DNA from: a virus
IMG/VR virus record: IMGVR_UViG_3300032093_000087
Span: 1 to 64,000 of that record
Strand: one strand, 5' to 3'
DNA length: 64,000 bases
Numbering within the stretch: the stretch's first letter is position 1; every line of letters starts with the position of its first letter. The notes beneath the pieces are model-generated. The model saw nothing but the letters and a program-made list of their open reading frames with translations, was not told where the DNA came from and did not search any database. This document shows positions 9,742-17,844 of this stretch, one piece after another. Both the position numbers and the translations under genes were made by a program.

Positions 9742-9987
9742 TTAGGTTAATTTTTGATACTTAAATGTTTTTGATATTTTACTATTAAAGAACGACCCCT
9801 GTGATGGTGACATTCTAAATTGTGTATATAATTGGTGTGGTACGTCGGAATACTGGTATTTCATCCCCCCTTTAAATTCAGCCACCAATGTTTTTGTTTC
9901 GGTATCATATTCTGTTTTAACTAAATTACTTGATTGTATTTCATTTATAATTTTAGTTCCGGATATTACTTCTTTTAATATTGCCAT
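9742..9987 (-). CDS. KTSC-domain protein
   Basis: An 81-residue protein whose second half (AEFKGGMKYQYSDVPHQLY, then SPSQGSFFNSKI) matches the KTSC domain, a small beta-rich domain common in phages and bacteria and sometimes fused to tRNA or RNA enzymes. Role here unknown. The gene is divergent from the ClpC-like gene, with an 84-bp intergenic region holding phage-type motifs for both directions. Confidence 0.85.
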   Translation of the reverse strand: MAILKEVISGTKIINEIQSSNLVKTEYDTETKTLVAEFKGGMKYQYSDVPHQLYTQFRMSPSQGSFFNSKISKTFKYQKLT

Positions 9988-10001
9988 ATTATCATTTTTT
10001 T

Positions 10002-10009
10002 AATAAATA
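10002..10009 (-). promoter_or_regulatory. Phage promoter-like motif (KTSC gene)
   Basis: Minus-strand GATATTTATTAAAA, 15 nt before the start codon. Confidence 0.5.
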
Positions 10010-10042
10010 TCTTAATAAAAACATTATGTACTTTTAGTGTTT

Positions 10043-10050
10043 TATTTATT
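10043..10050 (+). promoter_or_regulatory. Phage promoter-like motif (ClpC-like gene)
   Basis: Plus-strand TTTATTTATTAAAC, 21 nt before the ATG of the Clp ATPase gene. No TAnnTTTG element is seen there, so this gene appears to follow the phage promoter class. Confidence 0.4.
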
Positions 10051-10071
10051 AAACTTATAAAAAATAATATT

Positions 10072-12129
10072 ATGATTGAATATGTAGATGGTGATGATAA
10101 GAACAAGAAAAAATCCGAAAGTGGTACACCTGTTCTAGACAACTTCAGTAAAGATTTAATAAAACTAGCTGAACAAGGTAAGTTAGATCCAGTTATAGGT
10201 CGACAAAGTGAAATTTTTAGAATAGCTCAAATTTTATCAAGAAGAAAAAAGAATAACCCAATTATTATTGGTGAACCAGGAGCTGGAAAAACAGCTATTG
10301 TTGAGGGGTTAGCTATGATGATTCATAATGGTGAGTGTCCAAAAAATTTAATGGACAAACGAATAGTATCATTAGATATTAACTCTATTGTAGCTGGTAC
10401 AAAATACCGTGGACAATTTGAGGAAAGAATGAAGGTAATTATCGAGGAATTACAAAACACAAACAATATAATCCTTTTTATTGATGAAATCCACACCATG
10501 GTTGGTGCTGGGAATAGCTCCGGATCCCTGGACGCTTCAAATATCTTTAAACCAGCGTTATCAAGGGGGGAGATTCAATGTATTGGAGCCACAACTCTAG
10601 ATGAATATCGAAAACATTTTGAAAAAGACGGTGCTTTGGAGAGAAGATTCCAAAAAGTTATTGTTGACCCTTCATCAAAAGACGAAACATTTGAAATTTT
10701 AAAGAGGAGTAAGTCAAAATATGAAGAACACCACAAAGTACATTATTCCGATGAATCACTTTGGTTGTGTGTTGAGTTAGCTGACAGATATATCACCGAT
10801 CGTGAGTTCCCGGATAAAGCTTTTGACATCCTGGATGAGGTTGGGTCAAGAATGCAGATAGACATTAAATTACCAGAAGTAATTGAAAAACTAAAACAGG
10901 AAGCTCAGGACATTAAAAAGGAAAAAGTTGATGTGATTAAAAAACAAAATTACGAACAAGCTGCTGAACTTAGGGATCGTGAAAGAAGCGTGGTATTAAA
11001 ACTAGAGGATGAAAAGAAAAAATTTGAACTTGAGTTATTAAGTAGTAAACGTGGAATTCCGGAAGATTTGATTTATGAGGTGGTTTCTAATATGACTAAA
11101 ATTCCGGTTAGTAAATTAAACGTTGATGAAAAAAACTCATTGGTTAGTTTGGAGTCTTCTTTAAATTTAAAGGTTATTGGACAAGAGGAAGCTGTATCTA
11201 AAATATCAAAATCTATCCGTAGAAACCGTATCGGAATTAAAGACCCGAATAGACCTATCGGTTCATTTATATTCTTAGGTTCTACTGGTGTTGGTAAAAC
11301 ATTTTTAGCTAAACAATTAGCTAAAGAAATATTTGGTAGTGAAGATAGTTTAATTCGTGTTGATATGTCTGAATACCAGGAAAAACACACAATTTCGAGG
11401 TTGATTGGATCACCTCCAGGATACGTTGGTCACGAAGAGGGGGGTCAATTAACAGAACAAGTTAAAAATAAACCATATTCTGTAATATTATTTGATGAAA
11501 TTGAGAAAGCTAATAAAGACATATTCTCAACCCTATTACAAATGTTGGATGACGGTCACATAACAGATAGTTTAGGTAGAAAGATTAATTTTAAAAACTG
11601 TTTAATTATTATGACATCAAACATTGGTGTTAAAAAATTACAAGATTTTGGTACCGGTGTAGGGTTTAAAAGTAATATTAGTGAAACAATCCAGGAAGAA
11701 CACAAACGTGACGTATTAAAAAAGGAATTGAGTAAGTTTTTCGCTCCCGAGTTTTTAAATAGGATTGACGATGTAATCATATTCAACTCACTTAAAAAAG
11801 ATCATGTTGATAAAATTGTAAAACTTGAAATTGATAAGTTAATCGAGAGATTGAAGTCCATGAAATACAATTTTACGTATGAGAATTCTGTAACTGAGAA
11901 AATATCTGAGGTCGGGTTTGATGAACAATTCGGTGCTAGACCAATTAAACGAGCTATTCAGGATAAGATTGAGGATCTAATATCTGAGAAGATATTAACT
12001 GGTGATGTTACCGAGGATAGAGAGTATATGTTGTTTGTCAAAAAAGAAAACGATGAATTGGTAATTGATTTGGAAGAAAGGTCAAAACCAGAACCAAAAA
12101 AACGTGGTAGAAAGAAAAAGGAGGATTAA
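10072..12129 (+). CDS. ClpC/ClpA-type double AAA+ unfoldase lacking the N-domain
   Basis: This 685-residue protein is a Hsp100 unfoldase. The first AAA+ domain has Walker A GEPGAGKT (residues 67-74) and Walker B LFIDEIH; a short UVR-like helical stretch (VDVIKKQNYEQAAELRDRE) follows. The second AAA+ domain has Walker A GSTGVGKT (about 402-409), LFDEIEKA and the sensor segment IIMTSNIG. The Clp N-terminal repeat domain is missing: the AAA+ part begins near residue 20. After the second Walker B lies GTGVGFKSN, resembling the ClpP-docking loop of ClpC, which suggests docking to host ClpP. No clpP gene is seen in the window. The C-terminus is basic (RGRKKKED). Confidence 0.93.
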   Translation: MIEYVDGDDKNKKKSESGTPVLDNFSKDLIKLAEQGKLDPVIGRQSEIFRIAQILSRRKKNNPIIIGEPGAGKTAIVEGLAMMIHNGECPKNLMDKRIVSLDINSIVAGTKYRGQFEERMKVIIEELQNTNNIILFIDEIHTMVGAGNSSGSLDASNIFKPALSRGEIQCIGATTLDEYRKHFEKDGALERRFQKVIVDPSSKDETFEILKRSKSKYEEHHKVHYSDESLWLCVELADRYITDREFPDKAFDILDEVGSRMQIDIKLPEVIEKLKQEAQDIKKEKVDVIKKQNYEQAAELRDRERSVVLKLEDEKKKFELELLSSKRGIPEDLIYEVVSNMTKIPVSKLNVDEKNSLVSLESSLNLKVIGQEEAVSKISKSIRRNRIGIKDPNRPIGSFIFLGSTGVGKTFLAKQLAKEIFGSEDSLIRVDMSEYQEKHTISRLIGSPPGYVGHEEGGQLTEQVKNKPYSVILFDEIEKANKDIFSTLLQMLDDGHITDSLGRKINFKNCLIIMTSNIGVKKLQDFGTGVGFKSNISETIQEEHKRDVLKKELSKFFAPEFLNRIDDVIIFNSLKKDHVDKIVKLEIDKLIERLKSMKYNFTYENSVTEKISEVGFDEQFGARPIKRAIQDKIEDLISEKILTGDVTEDREYMLFVKKENDELVIDLEERSKPEPKKRGRKKKED

Positions 12130-12147
12130 TAACCCTCCTTTTTTTAT
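12117..12147. terminator. Bidirectional terminator
   Basis: AAGGAGG / CCTCCTT separated by 9 nt and followed by a T run, placed between the convergent Clp ATPase and M20 peptidase genes. Confidence 0.75.
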
Positions 12148-12930
12148 TTAGTACTTTTCGTAACCAAGTTCATCTATCATTAACTGACCAACTTTAATAC
12201 CGTTATATGTATCCTCCACAACCACGTATTCATTCCTTGTGTGATAATTATAATACCCAATCGATATATTGAAACATTGAATACCGAACATCGTTCTAAT
12301 GGGGTATATATCGGTATATGGATGTTTGTGATATTTGGTATCCGACGGGAAATGTTCAGTAATTAGTCTACCACCAACCTCAAAGAATTTACTATCACGA
12401 TCAAACATATTAATATTCATCAAAAACTCTGAAATCATATTGTTTTCCGGAGCGTCAAACTGAATTGAATACCCGACATTATCAAAAAACCCAGGATCAG
12501 CTTTGAAAGATCCCTTACACCCAGTCTCCTCAGACACAAAGAAAGCTGCTTTTACATTTGGTAGTTCCTTTAGTAATTCAAGACAAGCGTAAACACCACA
12601 TTTGTCATCACCCCCAATTCCAGTCGGGTTCCCATCATCGTTATACGCTTTTAAGGACAATTTAACATTACCCTGTGCGTCAGGTAACATCTCCTCAACC
12701 ACATTTATGGTCTCAATGTTATGTACGGTGTCTGTGTGGGATATTACACATGGGAAAAAACTAACCTCATCAGTTTTTTTTGTAGCGTAAATATTGTGAA
12801 ACTCATCAACATAAAATGGTATATTGTTTTCGGTTAACCAATCACAAATAAATTTAACCATTTTTTCCTCCTGGTACGTTTTTGTTGGTACCGATAGAAC
12901 GTCTTTTAATAACTGATAATTTCTTTCCAT
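12148..12930 (-). CDS. M20-family (peptidase T-like) zinc peptidase
   Basis: A 260-residue protein with the ordered motifs of dinuclear zinc M20 peptidases: SHTDTVH (about 64-70), GGDDKCG (about 105-111), the catalytic acidic pair SEETG (about 133-137), QFDAPENN (about 153-160) and a late YHTRNEY (about 229-235). It is shorter than cellular peptidase T (about 400) and seems to lack the dimerisation domain. A host-type promoter at 12935-12965 would start transcription at the ATG. It probably cleaves small peptides or amidates; substrate unknown. Confidence 0.82.
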   Translation of the reverse strand: MERNYQLLKDVLSVPTKTYQEEKMVKFICDWLTENNIPFYVDEFHNIYATKKTDEVSFFPCVISHTDTVHNIETINVVEEMLPDAQGNVKLSLKAYNDDGNPTGIGGDDKCGVYACLELLKELPNVKAAFFVSEETGCKGSFKADPGFFDNVGYSIQFDAPENNMISEFLMNINMFDRDSKFFEVGGRLITEHFPSDTKYHKHPYTDIYPIRTMFGIQCFNISIGYYNYHTRNEYVVVEDTYNGIKVGQLMIDELGYEKY

Positions 12931-12934
12931 ACAA

Positions 12935-12965
12935 CAAATGTATGGGTTTTATATTTAATTACCAA
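12935..12965 (-). promoter_or_regulatory. Bacteroidota-type promoter (M20 peptidase)
   Basis: Minus strand carries TTG, 20 nt, then TACATTTG, ending 5 nt before the ATG triplet. The predicted transcription start falls on or next to the start codon, so the mRNA would be leaderless. Confidence 0.65.
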
Positions 12966-12966
12966 A

Positions 12967-13680
12967 TTAATTTAACACGTATGTTTTTTTAAATCCGGAC
13001 CAATCCATGTAATAGTCATACATTTCCAGATCTATTGTGGTCATATTACGTTTTACTGTGATCACACCAACAGAACCGTCACTTAAATACCAATTCCTGG
13101 TAAAATATTTAGTCACAAGATCAGCGAATGTATTTTGACCAATTGATCTAACATCACCCGGGAGAATATTATCACCCTTAACATAACTAAAATCAAATTC
13201 GTAATCATTTTCACGACCCCAGAAATTTAATTTGAAGTATTCTGAGTCATTCTCAATTAAAACCTCTAAAAATTCTTTTGGTGTTTTGAATTTTTCAATT
13301 TCCCGACCACCATCATTGTATGAAGATTTTGTCTTTAATACTAATTTTTTTTCTTTTGGGTAAATAAAAAATACAACCTCATTATATGAGTAATTACCAT
13401 AATCGTCACCCCCTAACGCACTTTTTGGTTCACCCTCAATATACTTAAATCTTTCTTCATTTGTCATTAAAGTTATATCAACCAAAAATTGTGTAAGGTT
13501 ACCTGGTAATTTAAGACTTTTAGATTTAAGTCGTTGTCCTTTTTCGTTCAGACCATAGACATATCTCTCAACATCATCTATCTGTGGACCATCCAATAAT
13601 ATTGTGAAAGTTGACACGTCCCCCAGTGAACGACAAAATATGAATAAACCGTTTAATAAATTTCTTTCATTATTTTCCAT
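12967..13680 (-). CDS. Hypothetical protein
   Basis: A 237-residue acidic, aromatic-rich soluble protein beginning MENNERNLLNGLF. It overlaps the 3-prime end of the larger upstream gene by 28 bp, so the pair is probably co-translated. The overall texture (many DxD, YxxY segments) is like several other unknown proteins of this genome. No family recognised. Confidence 0.7.
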   Translation of the reverse strand: MENNERNLLNGLFIFCRSLGDVSTFTILLDGPQIDDVERYVYGLNEKGQRLKSKSLKLPGNLTQFLVDITLMTNEERFKYIEGEPKSALGGDDYGNYSYNEVVFFIYPKEKKLVLKTKSSYNDGGREIEKFKTPKEFLEVLIENDSEYFKLNFWGRENDYEFDFSYVKGDNILPGDVRSIGQNTFADLVTKYFTRNWYLSDGSVGVITVKRNMTTIDLEMYDYYMDWSGFKKTYVLN

Positions 13681-15062
13681 AACTTTAATTTACTCTCATT
13701 AAACAGTTCATAATTATATAGGAATGAATTTAATTCATCCATTGTTAATTTACGATATTCTGGATCTCTTTCCCCAGTATCAATCGCGATTGTAGCTTTG
13801 TTTGTTGATCTATCAAGATCCGTAATTACGAATTTTTTATTTTCACTTTTTGGTATAGTTATCACGGTACCAAATCCACCGAGTTTTTGAATATAATCCA
13901 AATAATTACCATATTCTTCAAAATTCATAAACCCGAATTCTTCAGATTCTTGAATCTCATCAAGAATGTTATCAAATACATCCGAAATCCGATCATTTAA
14001 TTTTTCATAATCAAAATCAGGACACCCAACACTGTACTCAAGTTCTGACCAATCACCCCTATAATTCTTACCGTACTTATCAATCAATTTTGTCAATAGG
14101 TCTTTTACCGTCCCACCAATCATATTTAATTGTTTAAACCATGTCAATAACACAGAAATATTAACTTCATATTTGTAAGAGTGGTTTACTTCCTTAATCC
14201 CAAATTTCATAAATGGATTATCAAACTCAGAATTGATGGAGTCTTTAACATTGTCGTCAACACAATCTTGATAGTCCGACGCGTAATCGTAAATAAAATC
14301 ATCGGAATATTTACCAAAAAATTGATCAAACACTTTAACTTTTTGACGTATATCTAAATTAATTGATTTTGGTGATACCAGTGAAAGTATTTCATTAAAT
14401 TTTTCTTTGTTCACATCATTTAACGTACCATCAATAAAACTCCCATCTTCCCACTGTTCATCATACCAGTATCTATCAACATCCCTTTCTCTGTAATAAC
14501 TATTAGCGTCTTTATAGTAATACCTATCCTCATTATCGATATTAAATACGTCTAAAAAATCATCACTCTCCTCAAATTTAATCGTTACAATACTAGATGA
14601 GGGTCTATCTTCTTTGTAATCAATATCACCAATCAATGGATCAAACCTATCATCCCACCGTGGTACTCTTTTACCGGACATAATCGACTTTAAATATTCG
14701 AATGTTTCACCACCTTTGAATATTTTATTAATGTTTTCTTTTAACTGGGGGTATTTTGAGATCACGTCCCTAACATCGGTAGCTTCTGATGACTTAAACC
14801 CGTCTGTCACATTTAATATCTTTGTCCCATCCCCATATTCTTTAAACATGAATATCTCAGATTCCGGATCCTTACCGACAATAAAATAAATGTCCTCACT
14901 AAATACCCCAAACTCAGTACTCACATCTGTTAAATCTTGAGTATCAAAATCCGGTAATAAATACCTAAGACCTTTTTTTGTCATAACGTCAATTAATCTG
15001 ACACTATCATCTTCATAAATAACGTCCAGGTCTTCTTCGTATGGATTATAATTTTCTCCCAT
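13653..15062 (-). CDS. Hypothetical large acidic protein
   Basis: A 469-residue protein starting MGENYNPYEEDLDVIYEDD, with many Asp, Tyr and Phe and no membrane segment or catalytic motif that I recognise. A central stretch YEVNISVLLTWFKQLNMIGG looks more ordered. It is paired with the overlapping gene ending at 12967. Function unknown. Confidence 0.7.
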   Translation of the reverse strand: MGENYNPYEEDLDVIYEDDSVRLIDVMTKKGLRYLLPDFDTQDLTDVSTEFGVFSEDIYFIVGKDPESEIFMFKEYGDGTKILNVTDGFKSSEATDVRDVISKYPQLKENINKIFKGGETFEYLKSIMSGKRVPRWDDRFDPLIGDIDYKEDRPSSSIVTIKFEESDDFLDVFNIDNEDRYYYKDANSYYRERDVDRYWYDEQWEDGSFIDGTLNDVNKEKFNEILSLVSPKSINLDIRQKVKVFDQFFGKYSDDFIYDYASDYQDCVDDNVKDSINSEFDNPFMKFGIKEVNHSYKYEVNISVLLTWFKQLNMIGGTVKDLLTKLIDKYGKNYRGDWSELEYSVGCPDFDYEKLNDRISDVFDNILDEIQESEEFGFMNFEEYGNYLDYIQKLGGFGTVITIPKSENKKFVITDLDRSTNKATIAIDTGERDPEYRKLTMDELNSFLYNYELFNESKLKLWKIMKEIY

Positions 15063-15124
15063 TATATAATAAAATACTTTTTTTACTAATTTTAACTTGT
15101 TATATAAGATAAATATATTTATAC

Positions 15125-15155
15125 TTGTATATATGTAGGAATATACGTATATTTG
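15125..15155 (+). promoter_or_regulatory. Bacteroidota-type promoter (tmRNA)
   Basis: TTG at 15125-15127, a 20-nt spacer, then TATATTTG at 15148-15155. The expected transcription start is about 15 nt before the mature tmRNA end, leaving a short 5-prime leader for RNase P to remove. Confidence 0.8.
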
Positions 15156-15176
15156 TACATAGTTCTTTGATAATAT

Positions 15177-15561
15177 GGGGGTGTTTATGGATTTGACAGG
15201 TATTGGCTGGAGAATAAGGGCATGTGGGGACTGAATTAATCCCCTTAAAAACTGATTCAGAAAACAACTGGCAATGTGCTAAACAAAATGGAAACTCTTG
15301 GTTTACTAAGAGGTTCTGAAGTTACTGTAGCTTAAGAAGTTTACGGAAACGGGGGGTCGGTGGACATACAACCTAGCAACAGAAGTCTTTACAAAGGTGG
15401 ATCACGACTGAACCCAAAATCGAGTCGTCCATTGGTTGTTGATTAACGATGGTGAAGAACAAATTAACTATTTTGGGGTATTAGAAAATACCAACCTAAA
15501 CATGTAGTCCTTACCTTACGGGGTATTATGGACGAGGGTTCGAGACCCTCCACCTCCACCA
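15177..15561 (+). ncRNA. ssrA: tmRNA (transfer-messenger RNA)
   Basis: The 385-nt RNA rescues stalled ribosomes by acting as tRNA-Ala then mRNA. The acceptor stem pairs GGGGGTG (15177-15183) with CACCTCC (15551-15557), followed by an encoded ACCA end. The T-arm GAGGG-TTCGAGA-CCCTC precedes it, and the 5-prime TATGGATTTGACAGG matches the tmRNA signature. The best tag frame starts with GGC at 15270 and stops at TAA 15333-15335. It encodes 21 residues beginning GNVLNKM and ending GSEVTVA, much longer than the usual ALAA-type tag. Gly as resume residue agrees with Bacteroidota tmRNA. Own promoter and terminator are present. Confidence 0.93.
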
Positions 15562-15563
15562 CT

Positions 15564-15596
15564 TAACCTCATTACACTTGTGATGAGGTTTTTTTA
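15564..15596 (+). terminator. tmRNA terminator
   Basis: AACCTCAT / ATGAGGTT with a 10-nt loop and a T7 run, three bases after the encoded CCA. Confidence 0.85.
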
Positions 15597-15605
15597 TGCC
15601 AAATA

Positions 15606-15635
15606 AAAACCCCATTCAATTAAGAACGGGGTTTC
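15606..15635 (-). terminator. Terminator of mini-lipoprotein gene
   Basis: AAACCCC / GGGGTTT with a 14-nt loop, A-rich on the plus side, so it gives a T run on the minus strand just after the lipoprotein stop. Confidence 0.65.
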
Positions 15636-15656
15636 ATAATCCAGGTAAAACCTAAA

Positions 15657-15821
15657 TTACTTAACAGTAACAGAATCTTTTACAGTTGATGTAGCTGTAC
15701 TATCTGAAACTTCAGTGGTTGCGTCTTGAGTCGCGTTTCCAGTTGATGTGTTTTCACCACAAGATGTCATTAGAGAAATTGTCGTGAAAACCACGAAGGA
15801 AATTAAGAATAATCTTTTCAT
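15657..15821 (-). CDS. Small lipoprotein (54 aa)
   Basis: The frame encodes MKRLFLISFVVFTTISLMTSCG followed by a Thr/Ser/Asp-rich tail. The hydrophobic segment and lipobox (LMTSC) indicate a signal-peptidase-II lipoprotein with Cys at residue 21. The acceptor tail is short and unstructured. It sits between the tmRNA and the giant RNA. Phage lipoproteins can act in superinfection exclusion, but nothing in this sequence proves that. Confidence 0.75.
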   Translation of the reverse strand: MKRLFLISFVVFTTISLMTSCGENTSTGNATQDATTEVSDSTATSTVKDSVTVK

Positions 15822-15896
15822 TTTTTTTTAATTAAGTTATTAGTTTATTATACATAATATATAGTGATTTTTTTTGTAAAAATCAAGTTTTCACAT

Positions 15897-15923
15897 AAAA
15901 AAAAAGACAACTAATTGTTGTCT
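15897..15923 (-). terminator. Terminator of the giant noncoding RNA
   Basis: On the minus strand AGACAAC-AATTA-GTTGTCT is a perfect 7-bp hairpin followed by at least eight T. No minus-strand gene other than the RNA from 16866 could use it. Confidence 0.85.
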
Positions 15924-16866
15924 AAGTTATTTTTCCAGTAAAATTTAAAAAAAGGTTGAGATTACACCTGTTATTGAGAACCTTTGGAAGGATTATTGTT
16001 TCCCTTCGTATCCACCATCTTTTGAACGGTATTTCTCAGTGACGGTTATTTAAGTGAACCACTCTTTGAGGTTTGATCTACTCTCCTATTACTTAACTCT
16101 CTCCGAGAATGCCTTCCCAGTTGATCCTTGCGAGATTAGAGGTCTTTGGTAAAAATACACTCAGACTTGGGGTCTTTATGTGCAACGAACAACTCGTTAC
16201 TAGGTAGTCACCTTTCGACCAAACCTGACGGACACTTTTCCTTTCTGTAGTTTAATAATAGATTTATTACTTTCCATAAAGTTTTTGTGTCGTGGATTGT
16301 GAAAGTAGTGGTCCGTCTCGAGATTCATTATCTTTTGGACAACGAAATACCCAACTACCCTCTGAAATGTCCCCATTTCCATACTTTAAGACTACTTCGA
16401 AACAAATCCCTTGGTAGAGATTTATTAAGGACAATTTCAGCACCACCTGTTTGTTGTCATACCTTTCGGTTTTAAGTATCCTTTAATATTGGAATACGTA
16501 ATTGTAAATTTGGATAACCTACTTCTCACATAATTCCTACGGGTTATTCCTATTGGGGTTCCCCCCTCAATCAGATGACCCACATCACCTAATCATAAGA
16601 TCACTTTCCCTACACCGTTGGCCTCGGTACTAAAGATCTTATGGTATCCCGCTTGTGTACTCGACCTCGATAATCCGAAGACTAACAAGACGCAAATCAA
16701 TTTGACAGTTGACTCACTTTATCCCACTTTCGTGGTTTATTTAACGACTATACACAGCCAATTATCGTTTATCAGTTCCTGGTGTTTGTCCCGAAGGATC
16801 TAACCGTACTCCTGAACGGATAATTTCTTAATTTTCAAAGAACGTTTCGGTCATTTCCGAATTCTG
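15897..16866 (-). ncRNA. Giant structured noncoding RNA (~970 nt), possibly GOLLD/ROOL-like or new
   Basis: This 970-nt stretch has no convincing frame on either strand but has its own promoter and a strong terminator on the minus strand. Read on the minus strand it holds many compact hairpins capped by stable tetraloops: CCAC-GAAA-GTGG, GGGG-GGAA-CCCC, ACC-GAAA-GGT, GAAATG-GGGA-CATTTC, TCC-TTCG-GGA and AGTC-TTCG-GATT. There are also longer pairings such as ATAAGATC with GATCTTAT, enclosing ACCG/CGGT. Giant phage RNAs such as GOLLD and ROOL share this size, tetraloop content and neighbourhood to tRNA/tmRNA genes. I cannot match a known consensus by eye. Confidence 0.8.
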
Positions 16867-16869
16867 ATA

Positions 16870-16900
16870 CAAATATAATATGAATTTTTCTTATTGTCAA
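16870..16900 (-). promoter_or_regulatory. Bacteroidota-type promoter (giant RNA)
   Basis: Minus strand TTG (complement of 16898-16900), a 20-nt spacer and TATATTTG (complement of 16870-16877). Predicted start is near 16864-16866. Spacing and -7 box are identical to those of the tmRNA promoter. Confidence 0.8.
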
Positions 16901-16906
16901 GTATTT

Positions 16907-17635
16907 TTATAAATATTCACCAAAAAAATTCAAAAATTTTTCACCATGACTTATTTTACAGTGTTTTGTGAACTTAATATCCCTGGTTACACCGATCATA
17001 TTCATTTTTGAATCAACTGAGGATGTACCAAAATAAACACCATCATGGTATGTATTATAATTATTATTTCTATTTGAAATTTTGTCCCAGAACAAAATAA
17101 AGTTATTTAACTTTTCGTTATTCTTAAAAATAACCCTAGTCTCATTCGGATTTGGTGACCTATCCAATTCTGGGTAATATAGATCTCCGAACTCATTGGT
17201 AACCTTGTCTTGGAAATGACTGTAGTTTCTCCTTAGATCACCTAATTGTGGATGTACGTGTGAGACGTAAGCTACATCAAAATCTCTCGAACAAAACTCA
17301 ATAAAACTTTCATGGTCCCATCCGTCAATAAAACAATCACAATCATTATAGAATACCACGTCATATCCTAACTCTTTTGCTAGGAATATTGATTTTCTTT
17401 TTATGTGCATATTAAAAAGACCGGCGGAAACCACCGGTTCTTTAAATTTATCATCGTAATTAATTAGTTTAACCCTATCAGTGGACAAATCCTGTAACTG
17501 GTCCATCCTATTGGTTAATACGATAATATCGTAGTTGGTGAACTCAATATGTGAATTTATTAGATCACGACATTTTTCAGTATACCTAGACCCCTCTTTA
17601 GTCTCAACACACAGTGTTGTCACACATATGTTCAT
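16907..17635 (-). CDS. Glycosyltransferase-like protein
   Basis: A 242-residue protein. The N-terminus MNICVTTLCVETKEG and the block DVVFYNDCDCFIDGWD (about residues 95-110) look like a GT-A nucleotide-sugar-binding fold with a DxD metal motif. A following VYFGTSS segment also fits. No membrane segment. It may modify host surface glycans or virion proteins; donor and acceptor are unknown. It follows a 49-residue gene and shares its host-type promoter at 17811-17840. Confidence 0.6.
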   Translation of the reverse strand: MNICVTTLCVETKEGSRYTEKCRDLINSHIEFTNYDIIVLTNRMDQLQDLSTDRVKLINYDDKFKEPVVSAGLFNMHIKRKSIFLAKELGYDVVFYNDCDCFIDGWDHESFIEFCSRDFDVAYVSHVHPQLGDLRRNYSHFQDKVTNEFGDLYYPELDRSPNPNETRVIFKNNEKLNNFILFWDKISNRNNNYNTYHDGVYFGTSSVDSKMNMIGVTRDIKFTKHCKISHGEKFLNFFGEYL

Positions 17636-17637
17636 AA

Positions 17638-17787
17638 TTAATATTTTTCTACGTATACATGTTCGGTACCATACTTAGTCGCTTGATTGTGAGCGAACTC
17701 AGCACTTGGTGTGTGGTACTTCATACCGTTAGATCCGAAATAGTAAAAAATAATGTTCTCAATGGCAACAGTTTCTTGTTCTGACAT
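17638..17787 (-). CDS. Small protein (49 aa)
   Basis: Begins MSEQETVAIENIIFYYFG and ends GTEHVYVEKY. It is the first gene after a clear host-type promoter and lies two bases before the glycosyltransferase-like start, which supports it as a real gene despite its size. Function unknown. Confidence 0.6.
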   Translation of the reverse strand: MSEQETVAIENIIFYYFGSNGMKYHTPSAEFAHNQATKYGTEHVYVEKY

Positions 17788-17810
17788 ATTAATAAGTTTT
17801 AAATTTGATA

Positions 17811-17840
17811 CAAATATAACTGATAAAAATTTAAAAACAA
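17811..17840 (-). promoter_or_regulatory. Bacteroidota-type promoter
   Basis: Minus-strand TTG, 19-nt spacer, TATATTTG; directs the 49-residue gene and the glycosyltransferase-like gene. Confidence 0.65.
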
Positions 17841-17844
17841 AATT

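Noticed and set aside
15250-15320. Alternative tmRNA tag frame with SENNWQCAK
   Set aside because: It resembles the ENN part of some tags but ends in KRF; the GGC frame gives the Gly resume codon and a hydrophobic end (TVA) just before TAA. Not excluded completely.
16200-16803. Open frames of 60-62 codons on both strands inside the giant RNA interval
   Set aside because: They lack promoters of their own orientation, do not look like proteins, and cut across hairpins with stable tetraloops; the interval is better explained as one noncoding RNA.
15897-16866. Firm assignment of the giant RNA to GOLLD or ROOL
   Set aside because: I cannot verify the consensus by eye; only size, context and tetraloop content agree.
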